From an uncultured Lachnospiraceae bacterium (GTDB taxonomy: Bacteria > Bacillota > Clostridia > Lachnospirales > Lachnospiraceae): 27,211 nucleotides of DNA. Every line of letters begins with the position of its first letter. Positions within the stretch are counted from its first letter, which is position 1. A program made the position numbers and the translations under genes. The notes below the pieces were generated by a model. The model saw only the letters and a program-made list of their open reading frames with translations, searched no databases and had not been told where the DNA came from. The stretch is from the NCBI GenBank assembly GCA_910588865.1, contig CAJUSJ010000054.1:1-27211 (forward strand), in the 5' to 3' direction. This document shows positions 7,478 to 14,966 of this stretch, one piece after another.

Positions 7478-8083
7478 ATGGAGATAGTGGCCATAGTCCC
7501 TTTGGACAAGAGAAGGAGCAAGGTTCTGACGGATGAGGAGCTTACCTTTGTATTGTACAGGGGGGAACTGAGAAAGTATGAGGTGGAGGAGGGCGGCCAG
7601 CTGCCCTCCTCTGTCTATGATCAGATCCTGAGAGAGGTGCTGTTTAAGAGGGCCAAGGAGAGGTGTCTCTACCTGCTTAAGGCCCGGGACAGGACGGAGC
7701 AGGAGATCCGGCGGAAGCTGAGAGAGGGATTTTACCCTGAGGCGGCCATAGACTATGCGGTGGGATTTTTGAAAGAATACCGGTTTGTGGATGATGAAAA
7801 TTATGGAAGAAACTACATACGGGTCTACGGCAGCAGAAAAAGCAGGAAACAGATAGAGTTTGAATTGAGAGACAAGGGGCTTGACCGGGAGGACATAGGA
7901 CGTCTTCTGGAGGAGCAGCCTGTGGATGAGAGAGAGCAGATTCTAAAGCATTTGAGAAAGAAAGGATATGAAAAGGGAGTCACTCCGCCTAAGGAGCGGG
8001 CCCGGATAGCGGCGTCCCTGGCAAGAAAGGGTTTTTCCTTTGACGAGATCTACGGGGCCATGGAGGAATATCCTGACAGCTGA
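7478..8083 (+). CDS. recX: Regulatory protein RecX
   Basis: RecX binds RecA filaments and modulates recombinase activity. The protein has 201 residues with the family's repeated three-helix units: ARDRTEQEIRRKLREGFYPE, then YIRVYGSRKSRKQIEFELRDKG, then ERARIAASLARKGFSFDEI. An N-terminal stretch (MEIVAIVPLDKRRSKVLTDE) of the kind seen in Firmicutes members precedes them. The start has the ribosome site GCGAGGAGAG. Position directly after recA confirms the assignment. It is probably cotranscribed with recA and so SOS-induced, possibly reduced by the hairpin at 7403-7430. Confidence 0.94.
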   Translation: MEIVAIVPLDKRRSKVLTDEELTFVLYRGELRKYEVEEGGQLPSSVYDQILREVLFKRAKERCLYLLKARDRTEQEIRRKLREGFYPEAAIDYAVGFLKEYRFVDDENYGRNYIRVYGSRKSRKQIEFELRDKGLDREDIGRLLEEQPVDEREQILKHLRKKGYEKGVTPPKERARIAASLARKGFSFDEIYGAMEEYPDS

Positions 8084-8093
8084 CGCTGGTTTC

Positions 8094-8192
8094 CCATGCC
8101 CCGCGGCGATGGGGCCTATGCTCTGGCTCCATAACGGTATTGGCCCATGACGGATCAGCGGGGTGATCCGTCATGGTGGAACCGTAACACAA
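8094..8192 (+). repeat. Family A palindromic intergenic repeat, copy 3
   Basis: It opens GGCGATGGGGCCTATGCTCT, continues with CCATAACGGTATTGGCCCATG (8129-8149, shared with the reverse complement of 3918-3938 at 20 of 21 bases), holds the hairpin ACGGATCA...TGATCCGT and ends GGAACCGTAACACA. It lies between recX and the rny promoter and could act as the recX transcript end. Confidence 0.7.
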
Positions 8193-8227
8193 TTTATACA
8201 ACTCCGTATGGAAATAGACTTGGACAC

Positions 8228-8256
8228 TTGACATAATGTATAAAACAGTTTAAAAT
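8228..8256 (+). promoter_or_regulatory. rny promoter
   Basis: TTGACA, 17 bases, TAAAAT in an AT-rich stretch, about 50 bases before the rny start. It shows that rny is transcribed apart from recA-recX. Confidence 0.8.
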
Positions 8257-8290
8257 TGTAGTGTTGTATTGTTGTACAATGAAAACTGAA

Positions 8291-8308
8291 TAAGGAGGTG
8301 CTCCTGTG
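8291..8308 (+). promoter_or_regulatory. rny ribosome site inside a small self-complementary stem
   Basis: AAGGAGGTG precedes the GTG start at 8306 by 6 bases. AGGAG pairs with CTCCT (loop GTG), so the ribosome site can fold on itself. This supports the GTG start and hints at translational tuning, although a 3-base loop and 5-bp stem may be weak. Confidence 0.5.
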
Positions 8309-9847
8309 ACGATAATAGCTGTGATAGCTACGATTGTGATCGTGGCTCCTATTACCTGGGGACTGGCTACCGCATACCGGAAGAAGACGTATGAAAGCAA
8401 GATCGGCAGCGCGGAAGAGAAGTCGAGAGAGATAATAGATGAGGCATTAAAAACCGCAGAGACAAAAAAACGTGAAGCTCTCCTGGAAGCCAAGGAAGAG
8501 TCCATACGGACAAAGAATGAGTTAGACAAAGAAACCAAGGAACGAAGAGCAGAGCTTCAAAGGTATGAAAGACGAGTACTGAACAAAGAAGAGAACCTGG
8601 ACAAAAAGTCCGAAACCCTGGAGCGCAGGGAGACAAGCCTGACAGCCCGGGAAGAGAATTTGAGCCGGAAGCTGGCGGAGGCGGAAGAACTGCAGAACAA
8701 GAGGCAGGAGGAACTGGAGAGGATCTCGGGACTCACCTCAGAACAGGCCAAGGAATATCTGTTGAAGTCCGTGGAGGATGATGTGAAGCATGACACCGCC
8801 AGGATGATCAAGGATATGGAGAGCAGGGCCAGGGAAGAGGCTGAGAAGAAGGCAAAGGAGTATGTGGTGACGGCGATCCAGAGATGTGCCGCCGACCATG
8901 TGGCAGAGACTACGGTTTCTGTGGTACAGCTTCCCAATGACGAGATGAAGGGCCGGATCATTGGACGGGAAGGCCGGAATATCCGCACATTGGAGACAAT
9001 GACAGGGGTAGAACTGATTATTGACGATACCCCGGAGGCAGTGGTGCTGTCGGGTTTTGACCCGGTGAGAAGAGAAGTGGCGAGGATTGCCTTAGAGCGC
9101 CTGATCGTGGATGGACGTATCCATCCGGCCAGGATCGAAGAGATGGTGGAGAAGGCGCAGAAAGAAGTAGAAGTCAATATGAGAGAGGATGGGGAGGCAG
9201 CGACTCTGGAGGTAGGCATCCATGGTATCCATCCGGAACTGGTGAAACTTCTGGGAAAGATGAAGTTCAGGACCAGCTATGGGCAGAATGCTCTGAAGCA
9301 TTCCATTGAGGTTGCCCAGTTATCAGGACTCTTGGCGGCGGAGATCGGCGTGGATGTCCGCATGGCAAAGAGAGCCGGTTTATTACATGATATTGGTAAA
9401 TCCATTGACCATGAGATGGAGGGTTCCCATGTGAAACTGGGAGCGGAGCTGTGCAGAAAGTATAAAGAGTCTGTCACAGTCATCAACGCGGTAGAATCCC
9501 ATCATGGCGATGTTGAACCTGAGAGTCTCATCTCGTGCATCGTCCAGGCGGCAGATACCATATCAGCCGCGAGGCCAGGCGCGAGGAGAGAGACCCTGGA
9601 GACATATACGAACAGACTGAAACAGTTAGAGGAAATCACGGATTCCTTTAAGGGAGTGGACAAGTCATTTGCCATTCAGGCAGGCCGTGAGGTCCGGGTT
9701 ATGGTGATTCCGGAACAGGTCAATGATGACGACATGGTGTTGCTGGCAAGGGAGATTTCCAAAAAGATAGAGGAGTCTATGGAGTATCCCGGACAGATCC
9801 GTGTCAACGTGATCCGCGAATCGAGAGTTACCGATTATGCAAAATAG
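8306..9847 (+). CDS. rny: Ribonuclease Y
   Basis: Membrane-anchored endoribonuclease that starts mRNA decay in Gram-positive bacteria. The 513 residues are full length. An N-terminal membrane helix (IIAVIATIVIVAPITWGLA) is followed by a long charged coiled coil up to about residue 150. A KH domain follows with the RNA-binding loop GRIIGREGRNIRTLE near 217, then an HD domain with the metal site LLHDIGKSIDHE near 360, and the family's conserved C-terminus ending RVNVIRESR. It starts with GTG after a strong ribosome site. Its position after recA-recX is common in Clostridia. It has its own promoter and a terminator just after the stop. Confidence 0.98.
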   Translation: MTIIAVIATIVIVAPITWGLATAYRKKTYESKIGSAEEKSREIIDEALKTAETKKREALLEAKEESIRTKNELDKETKERRAELQRYERRVLNKEENLDKKSETLERRETSLTAREENLSRKLAEAEELQNKRQEELERISGLTSEQAKEYLLKSVEDDVKHDTARMIKDMESRAREEAEKKAKEYVVTAIQRCAADHVAETTVSVVQLPNDEMKGRIIGREGRNIRTLETMTGVELIIDDTPEAVVLSGFDPVRREVARIALERLIVDGRIHPARIEEMVEKAQKEVEVNMREDGEAATLEVGIHGIHPELVKLLGKMKFRTSYGQNALKHSIEVAQLSGLLAAEIGVDVRMAKRAGLLHDIGKSIDHEMEGSHVKLGAELCRKYKESVTVINAVESHHGDVEPESLISCIVQAADTISAARPGARRETLETYTNRLKQLEEITDSFKGVDKSFAIQAGREVRVMVIPEQVNDDDMVLLAREISKKIEESMEYPGQIRVNVIRESRVTDYAK

Positions 9848-9853
9848 AAAAAA

Positions 9854-9886
9854 GGAGAGACTGTGTTCCGTACATGGTCTCTTTTT
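9854..9886 (+). terminator. rny intrinsic terminator
   Basis: AGAGAC at 9856-9861 pairs with GTCTCT at 9877-9882, extended inward by four pairs including wobbles, and is followed by five T. It lies directly after the rny stop codon. Confidence 0.8.
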
Positions 9887-9934
9887 CTATGTACAAGGGG
9901 CGGAAAGGAAATGTGGCCATTTGCGCGGCCCCGC

Positions 9935-9985
9935 CCCGGCACGGCGAGCAGGGAGGAAACTTCCCCTACTCGATTATCCGCCGGG
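9935..9985. repeat. Family B hairpin repeat, copy 1
   Basis: An outer stem CCCGGC/GCCGGG encloses the core GCGAGCAGGGA...TCCCCTACTCGATTA (9944-9976). The core recurs with the same ends and a perfect stem at 24190-24224. No U-tract follows, so it is not a plain terminator; it fits a second short interspersed palindrome family. Confidence 0.6.
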
Positions 9986-10034
9986 CAGAAGATTTGGCGC
10001 GGCGCGGTAAGGATTTCGTTAAGAAAAAATTTTG

Positions 10035-10063
10035 TTGACATCTGGGTAAAGAAAGAATAGAGT
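10035..10063 (+). promoter_or_regulatory. Promoter of choline-binding-repeat gene
   Basis: TTGACA, 17 bases, TAGAGT. The -35 box is perfect and the -10 box matches four of six. It lies 32 bases before the ATG at 10095. Confidence 0.55.
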
Positions 10064-10094
10064 TAAAGAAAGAGAGAGAAAGGAAGGGTGGGCC

Positions 10095-11108
10095 ATGAAA
10101 AAGATAACAAAGATAATGGTGTTCCTGCTGTCCTTTGTTGTGACAGCCACTGCGGTTCCCCTCCAGACATTCGCGGCCAGCAAGAAGATCACGGCCATTA
10201 ATCTGGAGATTGAGAACAATCTGGAAGTAGGAGGAGAGTATTCCACGGATGATATTGAGATCACCACAAAGAAAGCTAACTACTATGTAGGCGAAGTGGA
10301 GATCCTCAATGAGGGAGGCCGGTGGAAGAGCACAGATACTCCCAAGATCACGGTTACGCTCAACGCCGAGGATGGGTATTATTTTTCTGTGGTAAAGGAT
10401 AATGTGAAGATCAAAGGCGGAACTTATGTCAGCGGAAAGAAGGTGGACTCCTACACCCTGGTTCTGACCATCACACTGGAGTCCATGCAGGAGCGGGTAG
10501 GAGAGGTCAAAGACGTCTGGTGGACCTCCCAGACAGGGGCCGGCTGGTTTGAGGCGGAGAACGCCGGGTATTATGAGGTGCGCCTCTACCGCAATGACAA
10601 GGCTGTTGGGGAGCTTCAGAAAGTGACAGATACAAAGATTGATTTTGGAAATCTCATGCGCAAGGAGGGAACCTACGGTTTTCGGGTCCGGGCAGTGAAT
10701 ATGAAAAATGAGAGCACCAAAAGCGAATGGCAGCAGGCGGAGGAAACCTCCTACATTGACAACGAGACAGCGGAACGGCTGCGGGCTCAGTATAACAACG
10801 ATATCCCTTCCAACATGACAGAGCCGGGACAGTCGGTTCCGAAGGAATACAGCCAGTACGGCTGGATCCATGACAACGGGGGCTGGTGGTACCGCAACGA
10901 GGACAGCAGCTATACGGTGAACAACTGGCAGATGATAGACGGAAAGTGGTATTATTTTGATTCCAGAGGCTATATGGTCACCGGATGGATTGATTGGCAG
11001 GGCAAGTCCTATTACTGTGATCCGGTTAATGGAGACATGCAGGTGGACAAGGTGATCCCTGACGGCAGCGGGAGAAGGGTGGATTCCGCCGGAGTGTGGA
11101 TTGAATAG
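10095..11108 (+). CDS. Secreted protein with choline-binding (cell-wall-binding) repeats
   Basis: A 337-residue exported protein. Residues 1-28 form a signal peptide (KK, hydrophobic core FLLSFVVTATAV, cleavage after TFAA). The middle holds a beta-rich region and a fibronectin-III-like stretch (roughly 140-220: VWWTSQTGAGWFEAENAGYY, YGFRVRAVNMKNES). The C-terminus has about three aromatic repeats of the CW_binding_1 type (GGWWYRNEDSSYTVNNWQMI, GKWYYFDSRGYMVTGW, GKSYYCDPVNGDM). Such repeats bind choline or other teichoic-acid or glycan groups and hold proteins on the cell surface. No catalytic domain is recognised, so it may be an adhesin or structural factor. It has its own promoter; the Nudix gene follows after 34 bases. 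Confidence 0.85.
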   Translation: MKKITKIMVFLLSFVVTATAVPLQTFAASKKITAINLEIENNLEVGGEYSTDDIEITTKKANYYVGEVEILNEGGRWKSTDTPKITVTLNAEDGYYFSVVKDNVKIKGGTYVSGKKVDSYTLVLTITLESMQERVGEVKDVWWTSQTGAGWFEAENAGYYEVRLYRNDKAVGELQKVTDTKIDFGNLMRKEGTYGFRVRAVNMKNESTKSEWQQAEETSYIDNETAERLRAQYNNDIPSNMTEPGQSVPKEYSQYGWIHDNGGWWYRNEDSSYTVNNWQMIDGKWYYFDSRGYMVTGWIDWQGKSYYCDPVNGDMQVDKVIPDGSGRRVDSAGVWIE

Positions 11109-11142
11109 AGGGCAGCGGTGTGAGAAAACGGAGGTATGAGAC

Positions 11143-11685
11143 ATGGCGGACAGTGTGGTTCGATTAAAGAGAGAGTTGAGATATGAGGGAACGATCCTCA
11201 AGATCTATGAGGACACGGTGATGGCCAATGGTCATGAAGCCCATTGGGACTTCATTCATCATGACGGGGCGGCGGCGGTGCTCCCTGTGACAGATGACGG
11301 GAAGATCCTCATGGTGCGGCAGTACCGCAATGCCCTGGATCGGAACACCCTTGAGATCCCGGCAGGCAAGCTGGATGCCCCTGATGAGCCCAAGATCGAT
11401 TGTGCTTACAGGGAACTGGAGGAGGAGACAGGATACCGCACAGATAAACTGGAGTACCTCATGAGCGTTAATACAACGGTGGCGTTCTGTGATGAGGCGA
11501 TTGACATTTTTGTGGCCAGGAATCTGATCCCGTCTCATCAGCATTTGGATGAGGATGAGGTGATCGATGTGGAGGCGTGGGAGCTTAAGGATCTCCTGGA
11601 ATTGATCTATGCCGGAAAGATGACAGATGCCAAGACCGTGGCCGCGATTACCGCCTACGCGGTAAAGTACGGAAGCGGAAGATAG
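11143..11685 (+). CDS. Nudix hydrolase, ADP-ribose pyrophosphatase type
   Basis: Hydrolyses ADP-ribose or related nucleoside-diphosphate sugars to AMP and a sugar phosphate. The protein has 180 residues and a Nudix box GKLDAPDEPKIDCAYRELEE followed by ETGY, matching GX5EX7REUXEEXGU apart from an altered spacing near the first acidic position. It is preceded by VRQYRNALDRNTLEIPAG, typical of the NudF/ADPRase group, and an N-terminal VRLKRELRYEGTILKIYED strand pair. A CGGAGG ribosome site supports the start. Followed by a SpoIIM-like gene and xerD, it reproduces the nudF-spoIIM-xerD order of Bacillus, which favours the NudF assignment. Confidence 0.92.
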   Translation: MADSVVRLKRELRYEGTILKIYEDTVMANGHEAHWDFIHHDGAAAVLPVTDDGKILMVRQYRNALDRNTLEIPAGKLDAPDEPKIDCAYRELEEETGYRTDKLEYLMSVNTTVAFCDEAIDIFVARNLIPSHQHLDEDEVIDVEAWELKDLLELIYAGKMTDAKTVAAITAYAVKYGSGR

Positions 11686-11803
11686 ACTGGCGGCAAGGGG
11701 CGGCTGACAGGAAGGAATAAAGGAAAAGCCCGCCGCATATATTGTGAAAACATGAAAAAACATTGTTTGATGTCCCTGGCAGAAGTTACCGGGGCGGCAA
11801 TAT

Positions 11804-12361
11804 ATGGCAGACTGGGGCAGCGCTATGAAGAGAATGGGAAGGATTCCGTTTTGGAATCTCTGGGTTTTGAGCATGACTGCCGGTGTTCTCACCGGAACCA
11901 TATGGGCCAATCTGCTGGGCGGGGAACTGCTTGGGCAGATTGGCTATTTTGATGGGATCTGGGGGACAGGGCGGAATATGGATGAAGAGGAGAGGCGGCT
12001 GCTGTGGAGATATGTGCTGGGACAGCGGCTCTGGGAGGCCGGTTTTGGAGGCCTGGTGGCCATGACCCCTCTGGCGGCGCCCGGATATTTGCTCCTGGCT
12101 TTTGGAGGCGGATTTGTTCTGGCGGCCATCATAACTGTATTTACCCTGGAAAAAGGGGTTATGGGGATCGTGTGCTGGCTGGCGTCTGTACTTCCTCATG
12201 GACTGTGTTATCTCGGAGTCTGGGCTGTGTGGACCATGGCGGTGAGGGAGAGACAGGATCTGAGAAAGGTCAAGGTGTGGCTTTTGGTGGGGATTTTGGC
12301 GGCCGCGGGAAGCTTTTTGGAAGTATGGATCAATCCGGCGCTGGCAGACTTGATCCTGTGA
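11804..12361 (+). CDS. spoIIM: SpoIIM-like membrane protein
   Basis: A 185-residue protein with about four to five hydrophobic segments (WVLSMTAGVLTGTIWANLL; YLLLAFGGGFVLAAIITVF; GVMGIVCWLASVLPHGLCYL; LLVGILAAAGSFLEVWI). The LPHG motif within a membrane segment is characteristic of the SpoIIM/DUF95 family, whose founder joins SpoIID and SpoIIP in septal peptidoglycan thinning during engulfment in sporulation. The flanks support it: a NudF-type hydrolase upstream and xerD downstream, as in Bacillus. The first in-frame ATG is at 11804 with only a weak GGGGCGG ribosome site; internal ATGs at 11825 and 11834 are possible starts. Identity rests on the motif, topology and synteny, since overall similarity cannot be measured here. 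Confidence 0.65.
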   Translation: MADWGSAMKRMGRIPFWNLWVLSMTAGVLTGTIWANLLGGELLGQIGYFDGIWGTGRNMDEEERRLLWRYVLGQRLWEAGFGGLVAMTPLAAPGYLLLAFGGGFVLAAIITVFTLEKGVMGIVCWLASVLPHGLCYLGVWAVWTMAVRERQDLRKVKVWLLVGILAAAGSFLEVWINPALADLIL

Positions 12362-12383
12362 GGCGAGACGGTCCTTCCGATCC

Positions 12384-12448
12384 ATGGCCCCGGGCGATTC
12401 CAAATAGGTATATGCGGCCGCGTTGACACGCCCCATTTGAACAGTAAC
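12384..12448 (+). repeat. Family A palindromic intergenic repeat, copy 4
   Basis: It begins GGCCCCGGGCGATT and ends TTTGAACAGTAACACG, matching the ends of the copies at 8094 (CCGTAACAC) and 3918 (GAACAGTAAC), with a different centre. It lies between the SpoIIM-like gene and the xerD promoter. Confidence 0.5.
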
Positions 12449-12488
12449 ACGAAAAACAAGAAAAACAGGAAAAGTGGGAAAAATATGT

Positions 12489-12517
12489 TTGATTTTCGCC
12501 TAAAAAGTGGCTATAAT
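12489..12517 (+). promoter_or_regulatory. xerD promoter
   Basis: TTGATT, 17 bases, and a perfect TATAAT, 47 bases before the xerD start codon. Confidence 0.75.
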
Positions 12518-12563
12518 GGTAGATGAAGACTAAAAAACGGCCATTTTTGGGGAATGAGGACAA

Positions 12564-13466
12564 ATGAAACGGGGAATGGAACTGGAGATAAAGGAATTCA
12601 CAGAATATCTTGCGCGGGAGAAGCAGGCCTCCAAGAACACACAAGTATCTTACGGGCGGGATTTAAGTCAGATGGCCGAATACCTGGCGGACAACGGGAT
12701 TCTGGAGCCGGAGAAGGTGACAAGGACCATCCTGAATTCTTATATCCTGTATCTGGAGCGGGCAGGCAGGGCCTCCACCACCATATCCAGGGTCCTGGCT
12801 TCCGTGAAAGCGTTTTTCCATTATGAATTTTGCCAGGGGCGTATCCCGAAGGATCCGGCAGAGCTTTTGAAGGCCCCCAAGGTGGAGAAGAAGGCCCCTA
12901 AGATCCTGTCCGTGGAACAGGTGACCAGCCTCTTAGATCAGCCAAAGGGCGATTCCCCAAAGGAGCTGCGGGACAAAGCCATGTTGGAGCTTCTCTATGC
13001 CACAGGAATCCGGGTTTCGGAGCTGATCAGCCTGAAGCTGGAGGATGTGAACTTGTCGGTAGGGTTTATTACCTGCAAAGACCAGCATAAAGAGAGGACA
13101 GTCCCCTTTGGAAAGGTTACCAGGCAGGCCCTGGAGAGGTATCTGGCAGAAGCCAGAGACGCGCTTTTGAAGGGAAGGGAATCTTCCCGGCTTTTTGTTA
13201 ACTGCAGCGGAGGCTCCATGAGTCGCCAGGGCTTCTGGAAGATTATCAAATGCTATGGGGAAAAGGCGGGGATTGATGTGGATATCACGCCTCACACCCT
13301 CCGGCATTCCTTTGCGGCCCACTTGATCAGCGGGGGAGCTGATATCCACGCCGTTCAGGCCATGATGGGCCATTCGGACATGTCTACCACTCAGGCCTAC
13401 ACGGCCTATGTGCAGAGGGAGGACCCTGTGCGTGTGGCCTACAATATCGCCCATCCCAGGCAGTAG
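12564..13466 (+). CDS. xerD: Site-specific tyrosine recombinase XerD
   Basis: Resolves chromosome dimers at dif with its partner XerC. The 300 residues are the normal length. There is an N-terminal SAM-like core-binding domain (IKEFTEYLAREKQASKNTQ) and a catalytic domain with all key residues: R150 in ATGIRVSEL, lysine near 172 before HKERTVPFG, H244 and R247 in HTLRHSFAAHL, H270 in MMGHSDMSTTQAY and the nucleophile Y279. The start ATG follows GAGG by a short gap; an ATG four codons on (12576) is an alternative. Its place after the Nudix/SpoIIM-like genes matches the Firmicutes xerD locus, so this is the housekeeping enzyme rather than a phage integrase. Own promoter upstream, shared terminator downstream. 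Confidence 0.95.
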   Translation: MKRGMELEIKEFTEYLAREKQASKNTQVSYGRDLSQMAEYLADNGILEPEKVTRTILNSYILYLERAGRASTTISRVLASVKAFFHYEFCQGRIPKDPAELLKAPKVEKKAPKILSVEQVTSLLDQPKGDSPKELRDKAMLELLYATGIRVSELISLKLEDVNLSVGFITCKDQHKERTVPFGKVTRQALERYLAEARDALLKGRESSRLFVNCSGGSMSRQGFWKIIKCYGEKAGIDVDITPHTLRHSFAAHLISGGADIHAVQAMMGHSDMSTTQAYTAYVQREDPVRVAYNIAHPRQ

Positions 13467-13566
13467 GGCATACCAGGGGATGGGAGCGTTCTTTACGGGC
13501 AGTGAAGAGTGTTGTTTAAAACCAGGCCGTCGGACAGCATTGGCCTGTGGCATATTACAGAAAACA

Positions 13567-13609
13567 AAAGCCGAGGCTTCAGGGTCAGGTATCCTGAAGC
13601 CTCCGCTTT
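13567..13609. terminator. Bidirectional terminator between xerD and GH105
   Basis: GAGGCTTCAGG at 13573-13583 and CCTGAAGCCTC at 13593-13603 pair perfectly (11 bp, 9-base loop). After one C-C mismatch, AAAGC/GCTTT extend the stem. The A-rich left and T-containing right flanks suit termination of both convergent genes. Confidence 0.75.
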
Positions 13610-13648
13610 GCTGCTGGGATAAAAGGAAAAGGGCCAGAGGGCATGGCT

Positions 13649-14785
13649 CTAGGGCTGCCGCCGGGCAGCGAATAAGGTCTCCACATAGGCGAGAATCAGC
13701 GGCGCGACTCCCTTGGCGTCATTTTGTACAATGGGTTCCCTCATATAGTAGTCAAAGGTTCCTTCTCTCTTCTCTTTATTTCCAAGACCAGCTACCAGGC
13801 AGATCCCGCCAAGCTGCAGTTCCCCGTCTTTTTCCGACAGGTATTTCCCACAGATTCCGTCAAATGCCTTTTTGCCGAAGGAGAAGAAAGAGGGATCTAA
13901 AAGTCCCAGACGGACGCTCTTCATGATAGCGTAGGCAAAGATGGCGGAGCCGGAGGTCTCTAAGTAGTTGGGGGCTATGCCTCCCCGGTTTACCACCTGG
14001 TACCACATGCCGGTCTCCTCATCCTGATAGGGCAGCATGGAGTCGATCAGCTCCCGGTAGATCCGGGATAATTCAGCTTTCTCCCCGGCCATGGACGGAG
14101 GCATGATCTCCGCGGTGTCGATGAGGGCCATGGCATACCAGCCCAGGGCCCGAAGCCAGAAATTGTCGGAAAGGCCTGTGACTTTGTCGCACCAGAAGGA
14201 TTGCCTGGAATCATCGTAGGCATGATAGTACAGGCCATTGCGCAGGTCCCGCATGAGCCGGTAGACATTCAGGAACTGCTGATAGCTGTCAAGGCAGTTT
14301 TTTCCCTGGTTGTAGGTAAGCTCATACTGCATATAGAAAGGCTGGGCCATGTACAGTCCATCCAGCCAGATCTGGTTGGGATAGATCTTTTTGTGCCAGA
14401 AATTGCCGGTGGAGGTTCTGGGCTGTTTCCGGAGCTGGCTGTACACGGTTTCAATGGCCTTGCGGTACTTTTCCCTGCCAGTGAGTTCGTAGAGGTCAAA
14501 AAGAGTTTTTCCCGCGTTTATATTGTCAAGATTGTATTCTTCAGGGTCATAGGAGGCGATGGTGCCATCCTCCCGCACAAAGTAGTCAATAAACCGGTCA
14601 GCAAATTCCAGATATTCGGGATCTTTTTTGATATGGTACAGTTCCAGGACAGCCTTGATCATGCAGCCGTCTATGTAGTTCCATGAGGGCTTTTTCCCCT
14701 CCTTGATCTTTTCGATATTCCATACAGGAGCCTGGGGGCTGCTCTTTTTCAAAAGCTGGTCTATATAGCGGTCCAGAATTTCCAT
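13649..14785 (-). CDS. GH105 unsaturated rhamnogalacturonyl/uronyl hydrolase
   Basis: Removes the 4,5-unsaturated uronic acid left at the non-reducing end of pectin fragments by lyases. The protein has 378 residues from the ATG at 14785, which has a GAGG ribosome site; the frame is open 40 codons further upstream but that part overlaps the promoter and operator. Family features are an all-alpha (alpha/alpha)6 pattern, SWNYIDGCMIKAV, GLSDNFWLRALGWYAMALID, DEETGMWYQVV, and ETSGSAIFAYAIMK. No signal peptide is present, so it acts in the cytosol on imported oligosaccharides. It is divergent from the pectin ABC operon and shares its control region. Exact specificity (rhamnogalacturonan or other uronides) cannot be fixed from sequence. 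Confidence 0.92.
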   Translation of the reverse strand: MEILDRYIDQLLKKSSPQAPVWNIEKIKEGKKPSWNYIDGCMIKAVLELYHIKKDPEYLEFADRFIDYFVREDGTIASYDPEEYNLDNINAGKTLFDLYELTGREKYRKAIETVYSQLRKQPRTSTGNFWHKKIYPNQIWLDGLYMAQPFYMQYELTYNQGKNCLDSYQQFLNVYRLMRDLRNGLYYHAYDDSRQSFWCDKVTGLSDNFWLRALGWYAMALIDTAEIMPPSMAGEKAELSRIYRELIDSMLPYQDEETGMWYQVVNRGGIAPNYLETSGSAIFAYAIMKSVRLGLLDPSFFSFGKKAFDGICGKYLSEKDGELQLGGICLVAGLGNKEKREGTFDYYMREPIVQNDAKGVAPLILAYVETLFAARRQP

Positions 14786-14837
14786 AACTAGGTACCTCGT
14801 TCTTTCTATATGGTGAGTTTGAATAAAAGAAAAACGG

Positions 14838-14851
14838 TCAAACGTTTGCAA
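14838..14851. promoter_or_regulatory. Candidate LacI-type operator at GH105 promoter
   Basis: The minus strand reads TTGCAAACGTTTGA around the perfect core CAAACGTTTG (14839-14848), about 55 bases upstream of the GH105 start and just downstream of AT-rich -10-like bases on that strand. It resembles the palindrome at 15060-15073. A CcpA (cre) role is possible but the match to cre is imperfect. Confidence 0.6.
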
Positions 14852-14937
14852 TCTATTACATAATACCACAAAAACAAAATTAATAAAATTAGTCAAAACA
14901 GACAAAAAAATATCTTAAAGCTATACGTATTGACCAA

Positions 14938-14966
14938 TTGACAGATGGTGGTAACGATGCTAGAAT
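14938..14966 (+). promoter_or_regulatory. Promoter of pectin ABC operon
   Basis: A perfect TTGACA, 17 bases, TAGAAT. It would give a leader of about 360 bases before the solute-binding protein, with a candidate operator at 15060-15073 inside it. Confidence 0.7.

Noticed and set aside
9966..11201. 411-codon open frame on the minus strand
   Set aside because: Antisense to the choline-binding-repeat gene, with no recognisable domain or ribosome site.
14786..14905. 40-codon upstream extension of the GH105 gene
   Set aside because: It runs through the AT-rich promoter and the operator palindrome, has no ribosome site, and homologues start near MEILDRYI.
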